Assembly (NCBI GenBank): GCA_015064505.1
Contig: SVSB01000026.1
Location: 1 to 41,473, forward strand
Origin: Oscillospiraceae bacterium
Lineage (GTDB): Bacteria > Bacillota > Clostridia > Oscillospirales > CAG-272
DNA: 41,473 nt
Direction of reading: 5' to 3'
Of this stretch, positions 18,301 to 23,689 are shown one piece after another. The translations under genes were made by a program, and so were the position numbers. The notes under the pieces were generated by a model that was given only the letters and a program-made list of their open reading frames with translations, did not search any database and had not been told where the DNA came from. Every line of letters starts with the position of its first letter. The first letter of the stretch is position 1.

Positions 18301-18546
18301 CTGGATCTTACCGCCGATCTGGGGAAGTACCTCAAGATAGATGTACTCGTTCTCAAGAACTGCACCGTCGTATACCACATCCTTCTTCTCATCGCTGATC
18401 TTGCTGGTGAAGGGGATGGGGTAAAGTCTTCCGCTTGCACCCTGATAGGGCTTCTTCTCAAAGAACATAGGAAGGCTTTCGGGTGCGCCGGGCTGGTAAG
18501 TAGGAATCGTAAGCTTTTCAAACTTAACAGTTGCTTTCTTGCTCAT
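15397..18546 (-). CDS. DUF5107 plus tetratricopeptide-repeat protein, probable glycan-metabolism enzyme
   Basis: A 1049-residue cytoplasmic protein; there is no signal peptide. Residues about 30-350 match DUF5107, a mutarotase-like beta-sandwich associated with carbohydrate operons, with conserved-looking runs GGKIQRALDKTTGYDFVYHN, GVAGPWVSGGIEFNWPQHH and HWGNHPFGKKW. Residues about 450-1049 are many TPR units (ALYIKGIALRFLGRDDEAYDA, YYALAEIDVKRGNIELAIEHL, AWRNLGLAYYDKKHDYDKAL). It is the first gene of the sulfatase operon, diverging from the LacI/LuxR-type regulator. The HH pair and acidic residues suggest a catalytic or sugar-binding site, but the reaction is not known to me. The start has AAGGAG eight bases upstream. 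An equally long frame on the opposite strand is a codon-bias shadow. Confidence 0.88.
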   Translation of the reverse strand: MSKKATVKFEKLTIPTYQPGAPESLPMFFEKKPYQGASGRLYPIPFTSKISDEKKDVVYDGAVLENEYIYLEVLPQIGGKIQRALDKTTGYDFVYHNKVIKPAMVGVAGPWVSGGIEFNWPQHHRPTTYMPLEAKIEENEKGEKTVWVGEVDPLYRMKGMAGITIVPGRSYFRAKVQLYNRTPYRQPVMWWANLAVEINDDYRVVFPPDVEYVNDHDRRAVLEWPIAKGVYHTARPFDFGDGTDIHDLSAVRVPSSYLVSKGQSDADFISGYDHSKQCGIVTVANHHISPGKKLWHWGNHPFGKKWCSNLTDDGSTYVELMTGVYTDNQPDFTWLMPYETRTFDQYWYPVRDIGEVKNATIDAAINVEERDGKIYVGLYATGDFKNGRIVLKEGDKILLDERVDCSPEQTYQKLVDAEGVDFTKVSASYTDAEGNELVGYKYYQRGNKKPIKVRKPALPPKEIKTVEELFINGKHLEQYRHFAYQPEDYYLEALSRDPGDSRCNTALAGMMLNRGLFEKAIEYADKAIERLTLRNDNPDDTEALYIKGIALRFLGRDDEAYDAIYRAVWSYKYMSAGYYALAEIDVKRGNIELAIEHLDVSLSVNTMNLNALRLKSKLTGDAEIEKRIAELDPLFDAEPDKHEYFIDRAVDYMRAGLKADALAELDKADQTKPEVLYHKAYITGDRSYAEAAEKLDWALCFPARLDDIAVLKFADTPMAKYYLGCLYYDRFRYDDAIEMWEAAVAAIPTLAPAWRNLGLAYYDKKHDYDKALNALQNALDNAPTQSRIFYELCQLKKNGGKSLEERLELHNKYPELCADRDDCTLDKSIILTQLGRLDEARDILLDHRFHTYEGGEGNLTRHHAWLYTLRGFEALKNGNAAAALAEFEKGYTFPLCYGEEKNYFAQESHLNYGAAVAAKECGNDAKYAEYLAEAEIDHAAPTEISYFRALAYLADGKKDEAEALLKLMIANGEKEIEDKDIPAYYGVGSPCPCPFEYNFAERHVVKGNVLKAFGLLGLGDKAGAEAAIKAAEELDPTNFAAYVFHKFAD

Positions 18547-18578
18547 AACTACTCCTTGAAGATTTTAATAAATTGTTT

Positions 18579-18585
18579 TACGAGT
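18579..18585 (+). promoter_or_regulatory. Candidate operator, copy 1
   Basis: TACGAGT preceded by TTT, at the probable transcription start of the minus-strand operon. The same T-run plus TACGAGT recurs 88 bp away inside the regulator's own promoter. Binding by the adjacent regulator is inferred. Confidence 0.4.
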
Positions 18586-18587
18586 AC

Positions 18588-18616
18588 ATTTTACCATCAT
18601 ATGATAATTCTTTCAA
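18588..18616 (-). promoter_or_regulatory. Promoter of the DUF5107-SGNH-SBP-sulfatase operon
   Basis: Minus strand TTGAAA (18611-18616), 17-nt spacer, TAAAAT (18588-18593), about 45 nt before the DUF5107 start. A TACGAGT heptamer lies immediately downstream of the -10 (18579-18585). Confidence 0.7.
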
Positions 18617-18653
18617 GTCCAATAAAAAAACAAACCGTATTTTCATTTTTGTC

Positions 18654-18682
18654 TTGACTTTATTTGTACGAGTTGGTATAAT
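18654..18682 (+). promoter_or_regulatory. Promoter of the LacI-sensor/LuxR-HTH regulator
   Basis: TTGACT (18654-18659), 17-nt spacer, perfect TATAAT (18677-18682), 28 nt before the ATG. Confidence 0.85.
18667..18673 (+). promoter_or_regulatory. Candidate operator, copy 2
   Basis: TACGAGT in TTTGTACGAGT, located in the spacer between the -35 and -10 of the regulator's promoter, where a bound protein would block RNA polymerase (autoregulation). Confidence 0.4.
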
Positions 18683-18710
18683 AATAAATTAACAAAAAGG
18701 AGGCTGCAGC

Positions 18711-19799
18711 ATGAAAGCTTATATTCTCATACAAACGGGAAATGCAAACACTCATTGGACCTCCCTTTTTCTTCGCGGTATTACCGAAGAATCAAAAAAC
18801 AAGGGGATGGAGACCGTCAGTGCTGAAAGCGACGGCTACACCTTGCCCGATTCCCACGCAGACGCCACGGCAGTCCTTGCCATCGGCTCATCCTTTGACT
18901 GGATAGTTACCGTTTCCAAAATGCTCAGAAGCCGCAAGAAGAAGCCCATCCTCGTTGGTTGTGCAAATCAGAACGGAATTATCGCATCCGGCTTTTCCGT
19001 TGCAGATTACGAAAGAGCCACCGAGAGCCTTCTTGACTATTTTTACGCAAACGGAAGAAAGCGCGTTGCTCTCTTTGGAATAAACAACGATAGTCCGGCA
19101 GACCTGCTTAAAATGAAAGCATTTTTAAGATATGACAGCAGATTTACTTACAATGATATATTCTTTTTCCGCGGCCAGACCAAAAACGTATGCGAAAGCC
19201 TTGTTCCCATGGCAAGCAATTACGATGCGGTAATAAGCGCAAACGACGTTGCAGCGCTTATGCTTATGCAGACCTTGGAGCACTCGGGAATCAAAGTTCC
19301 CGAAGATATTTTCGTTGCGGGCTTTGGAGATATTGCATATCGCAAAAACGTCAATTCAAAGCTTACGGTCGCTACCCTTGACTGCGTTAAGGCGGGCAAC
19401 GCGGCAGTAGATATATACCGTAAGATCTGCAAGGATCCTTCCCTTTCCTATATCACGATCAAAATGAACTGCGAGCTTGACGTAAGAGAAAGCACGGCTT
19501 GCATTCCGTATGAGAACACGACTCCTCCTCCCAAAAACGCCACCCGCGACAAATTTGATCTTTTCTCAGATGCGCCGTTGAATAATATGATGCTTGCGGA
19601 AAAGATACTTTCCGAATGCGATGCTCTTGATATCGAGATCATGCGCGGAGTGAATAAGGGGATGAAGAACGCAGATATAGCGGAAATGCTCCATGCATCC
19701 GAAAGCACGGTCAAATATCGCTTAAAGCGCCTTGTAAATCTCGGCTCTTTCGCAAGTCGATCGGAGCTTATACGCATAATGGCTTCATATCTCGCGTGA
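18711..19799 (+). CDS. Transcription regulator: LacI-type sugar-sensor domain with C-terminal LuxR-type HTH
   Basis: 362 residues, ATG behind AAGGAGG. Residues 1 to about 265 read as a periplasmic-binding-protein-like sensor of the LacI/GalR type (KPILVGCANQNGIIASGF, GRKRVALFGIN, YDAVISANDVAALMLMQTL, VPEDIFVAGFGD, LTVATLDCVKAGNAAVD). The usual N-terminal LacI helix-turn-helix is absent: the protein begins directly with the first sensor strand (AYILIQTGNANTHWT). Instead residues 307-340 form a LuxR/GerE-like HTH (IMRGVNKGMKNADIAEMLHA, then SESTVKYRLKRLV). It diverges from the glycan/sulfatase operon and probably controls it and itself, with a sugar as effector. The domain order is unusual. Confidence 0.85.
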   Translation: MKAYILIQTGNANTHWTSLFLRGITEESKNKGMETVSAESDGYTLPDSHADATAVLAIGSSFDWIVTVSKMLRSRKKKPILVGCANQNGIIASGFSVADYERATESLLDYFYANGRKRVALFGINNDSPADLLKMKAFLRYDSRFTYNDIFFFRGQTKNVCESLVPMASNYDAVISANDVAALMLMQTLEHSGIKVPEDIFVAGFGDIAYRKNVNSKLTVATLDCVKAGNAAVDIYRKICKDPSLSYITIKMNCELDVRESTACIPYENTTPPPKNATRDKFDLFSDAPLNNMMLAEKILSECDALDIEIMRGVNKGMKNADIAEMLHASESTVKYRLKRLVNLGSFASRSELIRIMASYLA

Positions 19800-19844
19800 T
19801 TTTTCGATAATTTTGGAGTTTTTTGAATTTTTTTGAATTTAATC

Positions 19845-19873
19845 TTGCATTTCGCCTCCGTTTGTGTTATGAT
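19845..19873 (+). promoter_or_regulatory. Promoter of citrate synthase
   Basis: TTGCAT (19845-19850), 17-nt spacer, TATGAT (19868-19873), about 50 nt before the GTG start. A run of TTTTGAATT repeats (19820-19840) lies just upstream and may act as an UP-like element. Confidence 0.7.
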
Positions 19874-19923
19874 TATGCTATTATCATGTTTTAATGGCAT
19901 ATTACCACAGCGGAGGTCTTTTT

Positions 19924-21318
19924 GTGAATTACTTAAACAACATGTCGGAGCAGGAGAACCGAGCCCGCGAAACGCTCGGGAAGCTTATAAACGAAAGCCG
20001 CGATCATTACAGCATTCCCGCATCCGCATCAAACAAAGCATATATCAAGCGCGGTCTGCGCGAGGCAGACGGCACCGGAGTCATTGCCGGCGTTACCAGA
20101 AAGGGTAACGTACACGGTTACATCATCAGCGAGGGTGAGCGAATTCCCGCAAAGGGCGAGCTTTATTACTGCGGATATAACGTTGAAGATCTCGTTACCG
20201 CCTTTATGGAAGAAGGCCGCTTCGGCTTTGAGGAGACCGTATACCTTCTCCTCTTCGGCAAGCTTCCCACAGCCGACCAGCTTGAGCAGTTTGACAGCGT
20301 AATGGACGATTGCCGCTTCCTTCCTCCCCGTTTTACCGAGGATATCATAATGAAGGCTCCCTCGCCGAACATTATGAACAAGATGGCAACCTCCACACTT
20401 GCCCTGTATTCCTACGATGAAAACCCCGAGGATAATTCTCTTGACAATATGATCAGGCAGTCGGTGGAGCTTATTTCCCGTTTGCCAATAATCGCCGCAC
20501 ATTCCTATGCGGTATACCGCAATTTCTTCAAGAACAAGAGTCTTACCCTGCACAACCCCTCAAACAATCTTTGCACTGCGGAAAACTTCCTGCGCGTGCT
20601 TCGTTCAAACAAAGCTTATACGGAAGAAGAAGCAAAGCTCCTTGACCTTTGCCTCGTTCTCCACGCAGAGCACGGCGGCGGTAACAACTCCACCTTCACC
20701 ACGAGAGTTATCTCCTCCGCAGGCTCCGATACCTACAGCGCCATTTCGTCCGCGATCTGCTCCCTTAAGGGCCCCCGCCACGGCGGAGCAAACATCAAAG
20801 CTCAGCAGATGTTCGACGAGATCCGCGAGAACGTAAGAAACCGCAAGGACGACGGCGAGATCAAGGATTATCTGCGCAGAATACTGCGCGGCACCGCAGG
20901 AGACGGAAGCGGCCTTATCTACGGTATGGGTCACGCGGTCTACACCATGTCCGACCCCCGCGCCGTAATGCTTAAAAAGTACGCACAGCACCTTGCCGAG
21001 GAAAAGGGCTACGGCGACGATTTCCGTCTGCTTGAGGCGGTTGAGCGCCTTTCCCCCGAGGTATTCTGCGACGTAAAGAAGACTACCAAACCCATATGCG
21101 CAAACGTGGACCTTTATTCCGGTCTCGTTTACCGTATGCTTGGAATCCCCACCGAGATGTTCACTCCCCTCTTTGCCATTGCCCGCGTTGCGGGATGGTG
21201 CGGTCACCGCATAGAGGAGGCAGTCGGCAACAACAAGATCATCCGCCCCGGATACAAGTGCATCTCTCCCGTGAACCCCTATATAAGCATCAGCGAAAGA
21301 GACGAAGAAGAATTATAA
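19924..21318 (+). CDS. gltA: Citrate synthase
   Basis: 464 residues; condenses oxaloacetate and acetyl-CoA in the cytoplasm. The core motifs are present: LLFGKLPT, a catalytic-His region LVLHAEHGGGNNSTFTTR, the acyl-CoA segment SLKGPRHGGAN, GMGHAVYTMSDPRAV (second catalytic His) and the catalytic Asp/Arg region NVDLYSGLVYRMLGIP, then RVAGWCGHRIEE. The long N-terminal extension and length are those of the clostridial form. GTG at 19924 was chosen because GGAGG sits seven bases upstream; the ATG at 19894 lies ahead of that site. It is monocistronic with its own promoter and terminator. In an anaerobe it probably feeds glutamate synthesis through an incomplete TCA branch. Confidence 0.95.
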   Translation: MNYLNNMSEQENRARETLGKLINESRDHYSIPASASNKAYIKRGLREADGTGVIAGVTRKGNVHGYIISEGERIPAKGELYYCGYNVEDLVTAFMEEGRFGFEETVYLLLFGKLPTADQLEQFDSVMDDCRFLPPRFTEDIIMKAPSPNIMNKMATSTLALYSYDENPEDNSLDNMIRQSVELISRLPIIAAHSYAVYRNFFKNKSLTLHNPSNNLCTAENFLRVLRSNKAYTEEEAKLLDLCLVLHAEHGGGNNSTFTTRVISSAGSDTYSAISSAICSLKGPRHGGANIKAQQMFDEIRENVRNRKDDGEIKDYLRRILRGTAGDGSGLIYGMGHAVYTMSDPRAVMLKKYAQHLAEEKGYGDDFRLLEAVERLSPEVFCDVKKTTKPICANVDLYSGLVYRMLGIPTEMFTPLFAIARVAGWCGHRIEEAVGNNKIIRPGYKCISPVNPYISISERDEEEL

Positions 21319-21323
21319 TTTAT

Positions 21324-21355
21324 AAGAATTCCCCGCAGGCTGCGGGGAATTCTTT
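21324..21355 (+). terminator. Terminator of citrate synthase
   Basis: AAGAATTCCCCGCA / TGCGGGGAATTCTT stem with a 3-nt loop, then TTATTTAT. Confidence 0.8.
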
Positions 21356-21363
21356 ATTTATCA

Positions 21364-21392
21364 TTGAAATATCACTTCAACACGGATATAAT
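21364..21392 (+). promoter_or_regulatory. Promoter of the CorA-DUF523 operon
   Basis: TTGAAA (21364-21369), 17-nt spacer, perfect TATAAT (21387-21392), 55 nt before the start codon. Confidence 0.8.
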
Positions 21393-21447
21393 ATGAATAT
21401 AAAACGAAAGTTGCGAAAGGCTATATCAAAAGCTATTGGAGGAATAT

Positions 21448-22278
21448 ATGCAAAAGGTACTCAAAAGAGAGGACGCCGCACTTGCAAGAGAAGCTCTCGG
21501 GGACGAGGTATTCAACTATATATGCAGTGAAGAATGCGAGACCTTTGAAAGCCACAAGGGATTAAATATAATTGCCTTTGATTGGTACGATACCGACGCT
21601 CCCGATACTCCTCAGGCAAAGATGACCATATGCGTGAATAGGGATCACCTCATCGTGTTTTGCGAGGATGATCGGGCATACCGCACCGCTTGCCAATGCC
21701 TTGTAAGCGCAAACGGAACCGAGCGGGCACTTTACGGCTTTTTCAGCCGTCTTATCCGCACTGATATGTCCTATCTTGACGGCGTGGAGTGCAGGATAAA
21801 CGCAACGGAAGAAAGACTTATGAAGTATCTGGACAGCGATTGCCTTATGGAGATACTTGATTACAGATACGAGCTTTTTGATCTGAAAAGATATTATCAA
21901 CAGCTCGTTTCCGTTTTTGAATCCTGCGAGGAAAACGAAAACGGTCTGCTGAGCGAGGAGGGCACCAGATATTTTTCCGTGCTTGCCAACCGCGCCGGAA
22001 GGCTTCTTGACAGAACCGCAAGCCTCAGGGATTACGTTTCACAGGCGCGGGAGGCATATCAATCCCAGATAGACATAGAGCAAAACAAACTGATGCGCGT
22101 TTTCACCGTGATAACCGCGGTATTCTTGCCGCTCAATCTGCTGGTTGGATGGTACGGAATGAATTTCAAGTATATGCCCGAGCTGTCTCTGCCTTATGCA
22201 TACGGGGTATTTGCCGCAGTCTGCGCGGTAATAGTTACGGTGCTTATTATCATATTCAAAAAGAGAAGGTGGTTCTGA
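21448..22278 (+). CDS. corA: CorA-family divalent metal (Mg/Co/Ni) transporter
   Basis: 276 residues from the ATG at 21448 with GGAGG five bases upstream. The family layout is clear: a cytoplasmic alpha/beta domain, a long helical stalk (about 115-215, RYYQQLVSVFESCEENE..., AREAYQSQIDIEQNKLMRVF), and two C-terminal membrane helices (VFTVITAVFLPLNLLVGW and GVFAAVCAVIVTVLIIIF) separated by the pore signature YGMNF and an acidic periplasmic loop. The C-terminal KKRRWF tail is cytoplasmic. It is shorter than E. coli CorA (316), which is usual for this subgroup. Its stop overlaps the start of the DUF523 gene. Confidence 0.93.
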   Translation: MQKVLKREDAALAREALGDEVFNYICSEECETFESHKGLNIIAFDWYDTDAPDTPQAKMTICVNRDHLIVFCEDDRAYRTACQCLVSANGTERALYGFFSRLIRTDMSYLDGVECRINATEERLMKYLDSDCLMEILDYRYELFDLKRYYQQLVSVFESCEENENGLLSEEGTRYFSVLANRAGRLLDRTASLRDYVSQAREAYQSQIDIEQNKLMRVFTVITAVFLPLNLLVGWYGMNFKYMPELSLPYAYGVFAAVCAVIVTVLIIIFKKRRWF

Positions 22279-22700
22279 TGGAAAAGCTGCTTGTAAGCGC
22301 CTGTCTGCTTGGCGAGTGCTGCAGATACGACGGAAAAAGCAAGCCCTGCGAGGCGGTCATAAAATTAGCCGAAAAATACGAGCTAATCCCCGTATGCCCC
22401 GAGCAGTTGGGCGGTCTTTCCACGCCGCGCCCCCCATCCGAGATGCAAGGGGACGGAAGATTTATAAATACCGAGGGCAACGACGTTACCGCAAACTACA
22501 GAAGTGGCGCGGAGAAGGCTCTTGCCATTGCCGTGAAAAACGGGTGCAAAAGAGCGGTGCTCAAAGAAAAGAGCCCCTCCTGCGGCGTACATAAGCGTTA
22601 CGACGGCACCTTTACGGGTACTCTCATATCTGATAGCGGCATTACCGCTTCCCTCCTTCGGGAAAACGGGATAACCGTCCTTTCCGAAGAGGATCTGTGA
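22278..22700 (+). CDS. DUF523 family protein
   Basis: 140-residue small cytoplasmic protein with the DUF523 pattern: SACLLGECCRYDGKSK, PVCPEQLGGLSTPRPPSE, AVLKEKSPSCGV and a C-terminal GITVLSEEDL. Several conserved cysteines (in LLGECCRYDG, PVCPEQ, SPSCG) suggest a metal or redox site. Its biochemical function is not established. It is translationally coupled to corA (TGATG overlap). Confidence 0.9.
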   Translation: MEKLLVSACLLGECCRYDGKSKPCEAVIKLAEKYELIPVCPEQLGGLSTPRPPSEMQGDGRFINTEGNDVTANYRSGAEKALAIAVKNGCKRAVLKEKSPSCGVHKRYDGTFTGTLISDSGITASLLRENGITVLSEEDL

Positions 22701-22704
22701 AATA

Positions 22705-22737
22705 AAAAGTCAGTTGCACGCGGCAACTGACTTTTTT
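22705..22737. terminator. Bidirectional terminator between DUF523 and HAD genes
   Basis: AAAAAGTCAGTTGC, loop, GCAACTGACTTTTTT; A and T runs on both flanks serve both converging genes. Confidence 0.9.
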
Positions 22738-23446
22738 ATTTCAGCAATCTGATAACGGCTTCAAAATCGGCAAAGCTATAGCTTGCAAGACGGTTTATCT
22801 CTTCCCTGTCGGCAGCCGAATACTTATCGTATATTGCGGCAACCTCTATCCCCGCCGCTTTTGCCGCAAGCACGCCAACGAGAGAATCCTCAAAAACCAC
22901 GCACTCATCGGGTTTAAGGTCCTGTTCCGCAAATACCTTTTCATATATAGCGGGGCTCGGCTTTATCTCGGCTGCGTCCTCCTTGGTATATATAAAGGAG
23001 AAATACTTATCGAGCGGAGCTTTCTCTATTATATTTCGGTTCTCATTGAGATAGACGGCAATATTGGCGCGGCGAGTGGTAGAAACGATACCGAGTATAT
23101 AACCGCGATCCTTTAAAAGCTTCAGAAGCTCGGGCACGTGCGGCTTATAGTCAACCTCATCCTTAAGCAAGCCTTTGGATATTTCGGTTCGCATTCTCAC
23201 GACCTCGTCCATAGAGAGATCGGAGGAATACCGACGAGCAAGCTCGCCGCAGTAATCGCGGTAAGGATTATCGGAGGTATTATATTTGGCAAGAGCCGCG
23301 TCTCTGAGCCCTTGAACGTTTACGTTCTCGGGATCCTTCTCCCCCAGAGCCGCAATAAGTCTGCGGTCCACCTCGTTCCATATACCAACGGAATCGATAA
23401 GGGTTCCGTCCATATCAAAAAGAACGGCTTTTTTATTTTTTAACAT
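22736..23446 (-). CDS. HAD-superfamily phosphatase/phosphoglucomutase-like protein
   Basis: 236 residues from the ATG at 23446; the upstream in-frame codons cross a palindromic repeat and are not credible. HAD motif I is LFDMDGTLIDS (nucleophile and acid Asp), motif II GIVSTT, motif III Lys in EIKPSPAIYEKVF, and motif IV VVFEDSLVGVLAAKAAG. The alpha-helical cap (about 20-85) marks it as subfamily IA, like beta-phosphoglucomutase and phosphoglycolate phosphatase. Substrate is unknown; a sugar phosphate is likely. The ribosome site is weak (GGTGG). Confidence 0.92.
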   Translation of the reverse strand: MLKNKKAVLFDMDGTLIDSVGIWNEVDRRLIAALGEKDPENVNVQGLRDAALAKYNTSDNPYRDYCGELARRYSSDLSMDEVVRMRTEISKGLLKDEVDYKPHVPELLKLLKDRGYILGIVSTTRRANIAVYLNENRNIIEKAPLDKYFSFIYTKEDAAEIKPSPAIYEKVFAEQDLKPDECVVFEDSLVGVLAAKAAGIEVAAIYDKYSAADREEINRLASYSFADFEAVIRLLK

Positions 23447-23489
23447 TGTCCCACCAAAAAGACAAGGGGATAGGAAAAAATGGCTGGAA

Positions 23490-23547
23490 CGGGCAAACAT
23501 CCACCCGTGAGGCGTACTGGCGTACGTCGAGGGTGGATTTTGTCCCG
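23490..23547. repeat. 58-nt imperfect palindromic element
   Basis: Arms CGGGCAAACATCCACCC and GGGTGGATTTTGTCCCG enclose a second, inner stem GGCGTAC-TGGC-GTACGTC. The whole folds as one long hairpin with a 4-nt apex. It lies 44 nt upstream of the HAD start, in a 243-nt gene-free stretch. No second copy was seen in the window. Confidence 0.7.
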
Positions 23548-23568
23548 TAGTAAAAAAGAGAATTTTAC

Positions 23569-23594
23569 AGAAAAACTCATTCTTGAGTTTTTCT
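23569..23594 (-). terminator. Probable terminator of the glycosidase-like gene
   Basis: AGAAAAACTCA-TTCT-TGAGTTTTTCT, an 11-bp stem with a tetraloop; T tracts follow in both readings (TTTTT within the stem, and CTCTTTTTT further along the minus strand). Confidence 0.55.
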
Positions 23595-23614
23595 TACCTT
23601 AGTTTAATCCTTTT

Positions 23615-23657
23615 AAAGCATTGAAACTTCGTGTTTTCATTGCTTTTTCTCTTTTTT
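23615..23657 (+). terminator. A/T-rich hairpin followed by a T tract
   Basis: AAAGCATTGAAAC / GTTTTCATTGCTTT with a short UUCG-like loop, then TTCTCTTTTTT on the plus strand. No plus-strand gene lies just upstream, so this may be a relic or terminate antisense transcription. Confidence 0.45.
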
Positions 23658-23689
23658 ACGGTCCGGCCTTTTTTTACATCCCTTTTTTA

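Noticed and set aside
15412-18657. A 1081-codon open frame on the plus strand opposite the DUF5107-TPR gene
   Set aside because: Codon bias of the real gene avoids the triplets that would give antisense stops. The antisense product has no recognisable fold, no ribosome site, and the minus-strand protein is clearly a DUF5107-TPR protein.
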